The notes beneath the pieces were generated by a model that saw only the letters and a list, made by a program, of their open reading frames with translations, did not search any database and was not told the DNA's origin. A DNA stretch of 14,034 nucleotides from positions 1 to 14,034 of the forward strand of contig JBFGCT010000105.1 of NCBI GenBank assembly GCA_041581055.1, in the 5' to 3' direction. Position 1 is the stretch's first letter. Each line of letters begins with the position of its first letter. A program made the translations under genes and the position numbers. Origin of the DNA: JBFGCT01 sp041581055. Lineage in GTDB: Bacteria > Actinomycetota > Acidimicrobiia > Acidimicrobiales > Ilumatobacteraceae. This document shows positions 6,431 to 12,439 of the stretch, piece after piece.

Positions 6431-7848
6431 GCCGGCCCCAGATCTTCGGCAGCGTCCGCTTCCGCATCACCGCGATCGCCGCGCTCGCCGTCGCCGTCGT
6501 GCTGGTCCTCTCCGGGGTGCTGCTGCTCTCTGTGCAACGCCGCCAGCTCACCGACGACCTCGACGCGTCGCTCGCCCGGCGGGCCGACGACATCGCGGCG
6601 ATCGTCACCGACCTGCGGGCCGACGGCGCCGGGCCGCTGGTGTTGGCCAACGCGGCCGGCGACGACGCCGTCGTCCAGATCGTCACGGTCGACGGCGCCG
6701 TCGTGGCGGCGACCGGCAACGCGGTGGCGATCGATCCGATCGCGCCGGTCCCGGTCGGCGCCGGCGACTCGATCCGCACGTACGGCACACTGCCGATCGA
6801 GGACGACGAGTTCCGGGTTCTGTCGCGCCGCGTCGAGGGTCCTGACGGCGGCGACCTCGTCGTCCACGTCGCGGAGAACACCGACCAGCGGCGTGACGTC
6901 GTCAACGAGCTGCGCAACGCCGTGCTGCTGATCATCCCGTTCGCGGTGCTCGCCCTCGCCGGCGTGGTCTGGTGGCTGGTCGGCAGGACGCTGAAGCCGG
7001 TCGAGGCGATTCGCCGCGAGGTGGCCGGCATGGGCGCCGATCAGCTCGACCGGCGGGTGCCACGGCCGGGCACCGGCGACGAGATCGACCGGTTGGCTGT
7101 GACGATGAACGAGATGATCGCCCGGCTGGAGGCGGCGACGCGGCGCCAGCAGCAGTTCGTCGCCGACGCGTCGCACGAGCTGCGCAGCCCGCTCGCTCGG
7201 ATGCGCACCGAGCTCGAGGTCGAGGCGGCCGCCCCCGTCGAGCGGCGGCGGCCGGCCGAAGACACGTTCGGCGCGGTGATCCGGGAGATCGACGAGATGG
7301 CCGCGCTGGTCGACGATCTCCTCGTCCTCGCCCGCTCGGACGCCGGCCACGCGCCGACCGCCCGCCGCCCCGTCGACCTCGACGACCTCGTGCTCGACGA
7401 GGTGACGCGGGCCCGCGCCACCAGCGGCGCCGTCACCATCGATCGGTCCGGGGTGTCCGCGGCGCTGGTGACCGGCGATCCCGGTGAGTTGCGCCGTGTC
7501 GTGCGCAACCTGCTCGACAACGCCGTTCGTCACGCGGCATCGGCGGTGATCGTCACGCTGCGCGAGGAGGGCCGGCCGGGCGGCGACCCGGATGGTGTTG
7601 GGTCCGTCGCGCTGCTCACGGTCGGCGACGACGGCCCCGGCATCACGGCCGAACAGGTCGACGCGGTGTTCGACCGGTTCACGAGGCTCGACGACGCCCG
7701 CAGCCGGTCGGCCGGGGGCACCGGGCTCGGGCTGGCGATCGCCCGCGACATCGTCGAGCGCCACGGCGGGCGACTCGTCCTCGACCCGGGCGCCCAGGCC
7801 GGCGCCCGGTTCCTCGTCGTGCTGCCGGTCGCGGAGCGGCCGACCTGA
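6427..7848 (+). CDS. membrane sensor histidine kinase (HisKA/HATPase_c)
   Basis: A 473-residue kinase, partner of the preceding regulator. TM1 is at about 13-36 and an extracytoplasmic sensor region of about 125 residues lies at 37-163; I recognise no named domain in it. TM2 (about 164-186) is followed by a HAMP linker (187-239, RTLKPVEAI...RRVPRPGTGDEIDRLAVTMNEM). The H-box is FVADASHELRSPLARMR with phosphorylatable H250. The ATPase domain has the N-box RNLLDNAVRHA (N361, N365), G1 DDGPGI (401-406), F-box FDRFTRLDDAR and G2 GGTGLGLAIA (430-439). All catalytic boxes are intact. The start is the ATG in the ATGA overlap with the regulator gene, so the two are translationally coupled; the frame is open further upstream only as a shadow of the regulator gene. 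It converges on the PepSY gene 41 bp away. Confidence 0.95.
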   Translation: MSRPQIFGSVRFRITAIAALAVAVVLVLSGVLLLSVQRRQLTDDLDASLARRADDIAAIVTDLRADGAGPLVLANAAGDDAVVQIVTVDGAVVAATGNAVAIDPIAPVPVGAGDSIRTYGTLPIEDDEFRVLSRRVEGPDGGDLVVHVAENTDQRRDVVNELRNAVLLIIPFAVLALAGVVWWLVGRTLKPVEAIRREVAGMGADQLDRRVPRPGTGDEIDRLAVTMNEMIARLEAATRRQQQFVADASHELRSPLARMRTELEVEAAAPVERRRPAEDTFGAVIREIDEMAALVDDLLVLARSDAGHAPTARRPVDLDDLVLDEVTRARATSGAVTIDRSGVSAALVTGDPGELRRVVRNLLDNAVRHAASAVIVTLREEGRPGGDPDGVGSVALLTVGDDGPGITAEQVDAVFDRFTRLDDARSRSAGGTGLGLAIARDIVERHGGRLVLDPGAQAGARFLVVLPVAERPT

Positions 7849-7867
7849 CCGCGGCGGTCCCGGCTCG

Positions 7868-7886
7868 CTCGGCGCCGGCGGCCGAG
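7868..7886. terminator. possible bidirectional hairpin between convergent genes
   Basis: CTCGGC-GCCGGCG-GCCGAG is a perfect 6-bp stem with a 7-base loop, in the 41-bp gap between the kinase stop and the PepSY stop. There is no T-run on either strand, so intrinsic termination would be of the GC-hairpin-only kind; the assignment rests on position and symmetry. Confidence 0.35.
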
Positions 7887-7889
7887 GGG

Positions 7890-8210
7890 TCAGTGCTTGT
7901 CGTCCTTGCCGTCGGCTTCCGAGCCGACGACGTTGAAGTCGCGGTCGAGCTGGACGTCGACCTGGTTCCCGTTGTCGAGGGTGACCTCGACCTCGTAGTG
8001 GCTGTCCTCGTCGCCTTCCTCGGTCTCGGTCACGCGGCCCTCGCCGGTGTGGGCGAGCGCGACCTCGCTGGCGCGGGTCAGGGCGTCGCCGGTGATCGGA
8101 ACCTCGGTGCCGTCGTCGCCGGTGTTGGCGACGGCCACGCCACCGACGGCGGCGGCGATGGCGGCGCCCCCGGCGAGGGCGCCGATCACGAACTTGGTCT
8201 TGCGGGTCAT
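7890..8210 (-). CDS. secreted PepSY-domain protein
   Basis: A 106-residue exported protein. The N-terminus MTRKTKFVIGALAGG opens a classical signal peptide: basic residues 3-6, hydrophobic core 7-27, and a cleavage-like A-V-A ending at residue 28. The rest forms one PepSY domain: ITGDALTRASEVALAHTGEGRVTETE, then a strand pair SHYEVEVTLDNGNQVDVQLDRDFNVVG. PepSY domains often bind or inhibit proteases, or sense envelope state, and are frequently encoded beside OmpR-type two-component systems. The C-terminus is acidic, ending in KDDKH. Start ATG at 8210 is supported by AAAGGTG a few bases upstream; a longer open frame to 9242 is only the antisense of the thioesterase gene. Two GTCAGG repeats spaced 11 bp, matching the regulator's own promoter, lie 55-71 bp upstream, so control by the adjacent system is likely. 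Confidence 0.9.
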   Translation of the reverse strand: MTRKTKFVIGALAGGAAIAAAVGGVAVANTGDDGTEVPITGDALTRASEVALAHTGEGRVTETEEGDEDSHYEVEVTLDNGNQVDVQLDRDFNVVGSEADGKDDKH

Positions 8211-8264
8211 GGTCACACCTTTCTTACGATCTGTTGCCGTTTTCGACGATGATGCGCAGGCCGA

Positions 8265-8281
8265 CCTGACCCCCTCCTGAC
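8265..8281 (-). promoter_or_regulatory. two GTCAGG half-sites at 11-bp period upstream of the PepSY gene
   Basis: On the minus strand, GTCAGG occurs at 8281-8276 and again at 8270-8265, an exact 11-bp period, pointing toward the PepSY start. It has the same GTCAG core, spacing and orientation relative to its gene as the three-copy site before the response regulator. This is good evidence of a shared regulator, inferred to be the OmpR-type protein encoded next door. Confidence 0.6.
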
Positions 8282-8314
8282 TCCCGTTCGCCGCTCCACC
8301 CCGATCTGGGCCGC

Positions 8315-8339
8315 ATTCGTCCCGCGACGCGGGACGAAT
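8315..8339. promoter_or_regulatory. 25-bp near-perfect palindrome upstream of tesB
   Basis: The arms ATTCGTCCCGC (8315-8325) and GCGGGACGAAT (8329-8339) are perfectly complementary and flank a 3-bp centre, GAC. It lies 60 bp before the thioesterase ATG, in the divergent region shared with the PepSY gene (105 bp from that start). Size and symmetry fit an operator for a dimeric regulator such as TetR or GntR type. As it lies between two divergent starts, a terminator role is unlikely. Confidence 0.6.
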
Positions 8340-8399
8340 CGGACCGTGATCGACCGGCGGAGGCGGCGGGGGTCGGCTCGACGCGAGAGACTGGGCACG

Positions 8400-9224
8400 A
8401 TGAGCACGCCGAAGATCCACGAACTCGAGTTCCATCAGCTGCTGGCGCTCGAGCCGCACGGGCCCGACACGTATGTCGCCATCGGGGCGCGCTACCCGTG
8501 GGGGAACCGGCTCTTCGGCGGGCAGGTCGTCGCCCAGGCGCTGCGGGCCGCGGCGGAGACGGTCGACCGGGCGCGGGCGGCGCACTCGTTGCACTCGTAC
8601 TTCATCCGTCCGGGCACGCCCCACGAGCCGGTCCGCTACGAGGTCGAACGCCTGCGCGACGGCCGGTCGTTCAGCACCCGCCAGGTGGTCGCCCGCCAGT
8701 CGACCGGGGCCATCCTCAACCTGTCGGTGTCGTTCCAGATCGAGGAGGACGAGGCCGACGTCCAGCTGGCGACGATCCCCGTCGAGGTCCCGTCGCCGGA
8801 CGACCCGGCGCTCATCGACCACTCCTGGGGCGCGATGATCGACCGCCTCGCCGTCGACCTGCCGGACGGGCGGATGGGGCACTGGATCCGGATGCAGACC
8901 GACCTCGACGACGACCCGGTCGACAACCTCTGCGCGCTGGCCTTCATGTCCGACGCGGCGCCGTCGCGGTCGGCGCGCTCGGCGCATCCGGACTTCGTCG
9001 GCGACGTCGGCGACCGCGAGCGGTTCCAGGGCGCCAGCCTCGACCATTCGATGTGGTTCCACCGCCCGAGCGACCCGCGCGAGTGGCACTGGTTCGACAC
9101 CCGGTCGCACGGCCTGTCCGGCGGTCGCGGGCTGGTCACCGGGGAGGTGGTGCGCGCCGACGGGGTGCATGTCGCCACGATCGCCCAGGAGGTCCTGCTC
9201 CGGCGCCTCCGCGCGCCGAGCTGA
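8400..9224 (+). CDS. tesB: acyl-CoA thioesterase II
   Basis: A 274-residue double-hotdog thioesterase of usual TesB length. It hydrolyses acyl-CoA to free acid and CoA in the cytoplasm. Family landmarks are RLFGGQVVAQAL (37-48), HSLHSYFIRPG, PVRYEVERLRDGRSFSTRQVVARQ (given here as the region of about residues 78-101), and the second hotdog with SLDHSMWFHRP, which carries the catalytic aspartate. The closing stretch WFDTRSHGLSGGRGLVTGEV followed by IAQEVLLR carries the usual Thr/Ser and Gln positions. The ATG at 8400 gives the family-typical start (HELEFHQLLALE); upstream in-frame codons 8346-8399 are Arg-rich and unlike the family. The upstream GAGAGA is a weak ribosome site. A 25-bp palindrome lies 60 bp upstream. 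It ends 18 bp from a convergent gene. Confidence 0.93.
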   Translation: MSTPKIHELEFHQLLALEPHGPDTYVAIGARYPWGNRLFGGQVVAQALRAAAETVDRARAAHSLHSYFIRPGTPHEPVRYEVERLRDGRSFSTRQVVARQSTGAILNLSVSFQIEEDEADVQLATIPVEVPSPDDPALIDHSWGAMIDRLAVDLPDGRMGHWIRMQTDLDDDPVDNLCALAFMSDAAPSRSARSAHPDFVGDVGDRERFQGASLDHSMWFHRPSDPREWHWFDTRSHGLSGGRGLVTGEVVRADGVHVATIAQEVLLRRLRAPS

Positions 9225-9242
9225 GCCGGAACCCGACGGCAA

Positions 9243-10142
9243 TCAGCCGACGTCGTCGGGGCGTTGCGGACGGGCGAAGATCTCGGTCGCCGGGTCGGTC
9301 ATCCCCCTGAAGACAAGGCCGTCCTCGTAGCTGAAGATCCACGCCTCGCGGTCCCACGTGCCCGTCATCGTGTTGCCGGTGCGGGTCATCGTGAACCACT
9401 CGTTCCAGGCGATCTCCTGACTCCGCTCGTTCCCCTCGCGGCTCGCCGTCACGGTGTCGACCCGCACGAGCGTCATCTCGACGCTGGTCGCCGCGACCTC
9501 ATAGGCGCCCTCGTTGTGCTCCGCGTCGTCCTCGTAGAACCGGCCGGTGGGTTCGAACGCGAAGTCGTACAGCGCGTGGCCCTCGGTCGCGTCGGCGAAG
9601 AACCTCCAGGTGCCCTCGGTCAGCGGGATCGGCGCCTGGGCGGCGAGCTCGGCATGGGTCGGCGGCAGCACCTCGTCCTCGATGACGGCGGGGTTCGCCG
9701 CGCCGGGCACTGGCTCACCGCCGGTCGCGTCGGCTGATGTCGTGTCGCCCTCGGCCGGATCACCTTGCGCCGCGTCGCCTCGGGTCGCGTCGAGTTGATC
9801 GAGTTCGGCGACCGCCTCGTCGGGGCTGCCCGACGGGGTGTTCTCCTCGTCGGAGCCCCAGTTCGGGATGTAGGCGAGCGCCAGCAGGATGAACAAGAGC
9901 GCGATCGCCGCGAGGACGATCTTCCCGCCGGCCGTCGCGAACAGCCGCTTGACCGCCTGATCGATCCGGAACCCGTGGGCCTTGACCGCGTATTCGTCGC
10001 CGACGTCATATGACGGCTTGTATGGCTCCGATGGGGTCGAGTCCGGCCCGTCGCCGCCGCCCTGTTCGGCCTGGTGCACCTCCCGGATCAGATCGTCCCA
10101 TTGCTGGGCTTCGTCGCTCAGGCCCTTGTCGCGCGTGGCCAT
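9243..10142 (-). CDS. membrane-anchored orphan protein with acidic linker
   Basis: A 299-residue protein I do not recognise. The N-terminal 73 residues are hydrophilic and cytoplasmic (KGLSDEAQQWDDLIREVHQAE, then a Tyr/Pro segment and IDQAVKRLF). One TM helix follows at about 74-93 (IVLAAIALLFILLALAYI), an acidic Gly/Asp/Thr linker to about 155, and an extracytoplasmic domain (about 165-290). That domain is rich in aromatic beta strands (EGTWRFFAD, YDFAFEPTGRFYED, EWFTMTRTGNTMTGTWDRE, WIFSYEDGLVFRGM) and could be a small beta-barrel, lipocalin-like fold. The start is unusually well defined: GGAGGTGA at 10156-10149 lies six bases before the ATG, the strongest Shine-Dalgarno in the window. It lies 111 bp downstream of the dioxygenase gene on the same strand. 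Function is unknown. Confidence 0.85.
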   Translation of the reverse strand: MATRDKGLSDEAQQWDDLIREVHQAEQGGGDGPDSTPSEPYKPSYDVGDEYAVKAHGFRIDQAVKRLFATAGGKIVLAAIALLFILLALAYIPNWGSDEENTPSGSPDEAVAELDQLDATRGDAAQGDPAEGDTTSADATGGEPVPGAANPAVIEDEVLPPTHAELAAQAPIPLTEGTWRFFADATEGHALYDFAFEPTGRFYEDDAEHNEGAYEVAATSVEMTLVRVDTVTASREGNERSQEIAWNEWFTMTRTGNTMTGTWDREAWIFSYEDGLVFRGMTDPATEIFARPQRPDDVG

Positions 10143-10253
10143 GGCACGTCACCTCCGTCCCGAGCCCATTGGACCCTCTCACCGCGCCGTTGCGCCAGGG
10201 TCATCGGTCGGTTCGGGGCCGACGTGCGGCTGGTTCGAAACCCCCGGTGGGGA

Positions 10254-11105
10254 TCAGGCGACGCCGAGCGGCTCGTCGCCGGCGACGCTGGTGCGGAACA
10301 TCTCGCGCCGGTGACCGCCGTAGTCGTTGATCGCGAAATGCTGTGTCGAGCGGTTGTCCCAGATCGTCAGCATCGCCGGCCGCCACCGCAACCGGCACGT
10401 GAAGTTCGGGTTGACGCTGTGCTGGAACAGCCTGGCGAGCAGCGCCGCCGCCTCGACGTCGCCCATGCCCTCGATGCCGGTCGTGTAGACCGAGTTGACG
10501 TAGAGCGCCGGGCGCCCGGTGCGCGGGTGGCGGATGACGAGCGGGTGGGTGTGCACGCGGTGGGCGTCGGGCGACGGGGCGATCGTCATCGAGCTCTTCT
10601 CGGCGACGGCCTCGAGGTAGCCGCCGGTGCCGTACGCGAAGCCGGCGGAGTGCGTCGCCCGCAGGCCGACGAGCTGCTCGCGCAGGTCGGCGGGCAGCGT
10701 CTCGAAGGCCAGGTGCTGGTTCGACCACATCGTGTCGCCGCCGGCCGGGGGAACCTGGCGGGCGTGCAGCACGGTGTACGCCGGCGGGGCGGCGAGGTAG
10801 GTCAGGTCGCTGTGCCAGGCGTTGGCGAAGTTGAGCTCGTCGGCGGGCTCTTTGATCACGCGGATCACGTACGGGCGGCCCTCGACCGGCTCGACGAACG
10901 GCGTCACATCACGCCCGCCGAGCTCGTCGGTGAACGCCTCGAGGCGGTCGAGGTCGATCTCCTGGTCGGGCAGCGCGATCACCAGGTGGTCGTCGAGCAG
11001 ACGGCGGATCGCCTCGACCTGCTCCGGCGACAGCGGCCGGCCCACGTCGAGCCCGCGCACGATCGCCCCGCACGAGCCGGCCAGCGGTTCGACGTCGACG
11101 TGCAC
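10254..11105 (-). CDS. TauD/TfdA-family Fe(II)/2-oxoglutarate dioxygenase
   Basis: A 283-residue dioxygenase of normal TauD length. Fe(II) ligands are visible as H98 and D100 in WHSDLTYL and H256 in NRSTQHFAIND. R267 and R271 follow at the distances seen for 2-oxoglutarate and substrate-anion binding in TauD, and T124 in GDTMWSN matches the 2-oxoglutarate threonine. The family oxidises taurine, sulfonates, 2,4-D-like acids and other small acids, using 2-oxoglutarate and O2; the substrate here is not established. The start is best placed at the GTG at 11105 (VHVDVEPLAG), with AGGATGG upstream. The frame continues to 11333, but that part is antisense to the divergent SDR gene. It and the SDR are divergently transcribed from a 163-bp region. 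No sulfonate transporter or partner reductase is nearby. Confidence 0.92.
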   Translation of the reverse strand: MHVDVEPLAGSCGAIVRGLDVGRPLSPEQVEAIRRLLDDHLVIALPDQEIDLDRLEAFTDELGGRDVTPFVEPVEGRPYVIRVIKEPADELNFANAWHSDLTYLAAPPAYTVLHARQVPPAGGDTMWSNQHLAFETLPADLREQLVGLRATHSAGFAYGTGGYLEAVAEKSSMTIAPSPDAHRVHTHPLVIRHPRTGRPALYVNSVYTTGIEGMGDVEAAALLARLFQHSVNPNFTCRLRWRPAMLTIWDNRSTQHFAINDYGGHRREMFRTSVAGDEPLGVA

Positions 11106-11268
11106 AGAACCATCCTGACACGTCGCGCGATCGGCCGGCGGAGTGGCGGTGGGTCTGGTGGTGCTGATTGGATGGACCCTCAACCCGGTCGCCGACGGCC
11201 CGCGACACCCGCGACACCCGCCCGTCCCGCGGCAGCCACGGCGACCGCCCGAAAGCTTGGAGCCCGCC
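11106..11268. other. divergent intergenic region between dioxygenase and SDR genes
   Basis: These 163 bp must hold both promoters. I see no clear operator. There is a short CGCGACACC duplication near 11207-11224 and no strong -10/-35 pair. Confidence 0.4.
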
Positions 11269-12198
11269 ATGTCCTGGACCGCGAACGACATCCCCGATCT
11301 CACCGGCACGACCGCGGTCGTGACCGGCGCCAACGGCGGGCTCGGGCTCGAGACGGCGCGTCAGCTGGCGGCGCACGGCGCCCACGTGGTGATGGCCGCC
11401 CGGAACCAGGCGAAGGCCGCCACCGCCCGCGCCGACATCGAGGCGACGGCGCCCGACACGTCGCTCGAGGTCGTCGAGCTCGACCTCGCGTCGCTCGAGT
11501 CGGTGGCGTCGGCCGCCGCGGCGATCCTCGGTGGGCGCGACACGATCGACCTCCTCGTCAACAACGCGGGGTTGATGGCGGTGCCCGAGGGCCGGACCGC
11601 CGACGGGTTCGAGACGCAGTTCGGCGTGAACCACCTCGGCCACTGGGCGCTGACATCGCACCTGCTGCCGGCGCTCCTGCGAGCGCCGGCGGCCCGGGTG
11701 GTCAGCGTGTCGAGCACCGCCCACCATGTCGGCCGCCGCGTCGACCCCGACAACCCTCATCTGGAGGGGAACTACGGGCCGTGGAAGGCGTACGGACAGT
11801 CGAAGCTGGCCAACTTCCACTTCGGGATCGGCCTCCAGCGCCGTTTCGAGAAGGCCGGTGTCGGGGCGCAAAGCCTGATCGCCCATCCCGGGCTGTCCGC
11901 CACCGAGCTCCAGGCGACGAGCGTCTCGGAGTCGGCGGGCGGCGCGAGCCAACGGTTCTTCCACTCGCTGGCGGCGCGCACCGGCATGTCCGCGGCGCGC
12001 GGCGCCCTGTCGCAGTTGCGGGCGGCGACCGACCCGAAGGCGGCGGGCGGCCAGTTCTACGGCCCGCTGTTCGTCAACAACGGCCCGCCGGTCCGCAAGC
12101 CGATCCTGCGGCGGATCGGGCTCGACCGGTCGATCGACGTGCTGTGGGAGGTCTCCGAGCGCGAGACCGGCCTCGCGGTCGACCCGTCCGCCGCCTGA
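11269..12198 (+). CDS. short-chain dehydrogenase/reductase (retinol-dehydrogenase-like)
   Basis: A 309-residue NAD(P)-dependent SDR. The Rossmann motif is TGANGGLG (19-26), followed by AARN at the end of beta-2 (43-46), which favours NADP. DLAS lies at 72-75, NNAG at 98-101, the structural N121, active-site S148/S149 in VSVSSTAH, and the catalytic Y175 and K179 in YGQSK. The C-terminal extension to 309 residues with HPGLSATEL and GGQFYGP is typical of the RDH/WWOX-like SDR subgroup acting on hydrophobic alcohols or ketones; the substrate is unknown. Start ATG at 11269 is preceded by TTGGAG at a suitable distance; upstream in-frame codons from 11143 are Pro/Arg-rich and not family-like. It is divergent from the dioxygenase and converges on the exporter gene across a repeat-rich gap. 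Confidence 0.93.
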   Translation: MSWTANDIPDLTGTTAVVTGANGGLGLETARQLAAHGAHVVMAARNQAKAATARADIEATAPDTSLEVVELDLASLESVASAAAAILGGRDTIDLLVNNAGLMAVPEGRTADGFETQFGVNHLGHWALTSHLLPALLRAPAARVVSVSSTAHHVGRRVDPDNPHLEGNYGPWKAYGQSKLANFHFGIGLQRRFEKAGVGAQSLIAHPGLSATELQATSVSESAGGASQRFFHSLAARTGMSAARGALSQLRAATDPKAAGGQFYGPLFVNNGPPVRKPILRRIGLDRSIDVLWEVSERETGLAVDPSAA

Positions 12199-12212
12199 CC
12201 TCCCGACCTCCC

Positions 12213-12294
12213 CCGACTCCGTCGACCTCTCCCGACTCCACCGACCCCAGCTACCTCCCCGACTCCGCCGACCTCCTCCGACTCCGCCGACCTC
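12213..12294. repeat. pyrimidine-rich short tandem repeats
   Basis: Four 17-bp units resembling CCGACTCCGCCGACCTC begin at 12213, 12232, 12259 and 12278; the last two are identical and the spacing within pairs is 19 bp. One strand is strongly C-rich, with G only in CG or isolated positions. It starts just after the SDR stop and leads into the nested palindromes. No coding potential is evident. Confidence 0.7.
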
Positions 12295-12296
12295 TC

Positions 12297-12420
12297 CCGA
12301 AATTTTCGCGGATTGTTGCGCTCAGCGCGACGTAAGCCGAAAATTTCGGGTTGGGCGGACCGCCCCATCGAAATGTTCGCGGATTCTTGCGCTGAGCGCG
12401 ACGTGCGCGGAAGATTTCGG
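12297..12420. repeat. twin nested palindromic elements (two 52-bp copies, 71-bp period)
   Basis: Copy 1 (12298-12349) and copy 2 (12369-12420) match at 45 of 52 positions. Copy 1 has outer arms CCGAAATTTTCG (12297-12308) and CGAAAATTTCGG (12338-12349), perfectly complementary. Symmetric 6-base gaps separate them from an inner stem, GTTGCGC-TCA-GCGCGAC (12315-12331, one G-T wobble). Copy 2 keeps most pairs (nine Watson-Crick and one wobble of twelve outer positions; inner GCGC stem kept). Between the copies lies a third palindrome, GGGCGG-A-CCGCCC (12353-12365). The AT-rich arms stand out from the very GC-rich surroundings. The position between convergent genes fits a bidirectional terminator or a REP/MITE-like dispersed element; sequence alone cannot decide. 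Confidence 0.75.
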
Positions 12421-12439
12421 TCAGGGATTTCGGTCAGGG
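12414..12439. repeat. 13-bp tandem duplication overlapping the exporter stop codon
   Basis: ATTTCGGTCAGGG occurs at 12414-12426 and directly again at 12427-12439. The first copy takes in the right end of the second palindromic element; the second contains the exporter's TGA stop (12436-12434, minus strand). It may be a footprint of how the element reached this site, or simple slippage. Confidence 0.7.

Noticed and set aside
8211..9242. N-terminal extension of the PepSY frame
   Set aside because: Antisense to tesB; the signal peptide and ribosome site place the true start at 8210.
10232..10245. GGTTCGAA T-loop-like sequence, possible tRNA
   Set aside because: The neighbouring bases do not form a T-stem and no acceptor, D or anticodon arms are found.
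10242..10252. Hairpin after the dioxygenase stop as terminator
   Set aside because: Only a 4-bp CCCC/GGGG stem with a 3-base loop and a short GTTTC tail; too weak to call.
11106..11333. N-terminal extension of the dioxygenase frame
   Set aside because: Overlaps the start of the divergent SDR gene and lacks TauD-family similarity; the GTG at 11105 gives the usual length.
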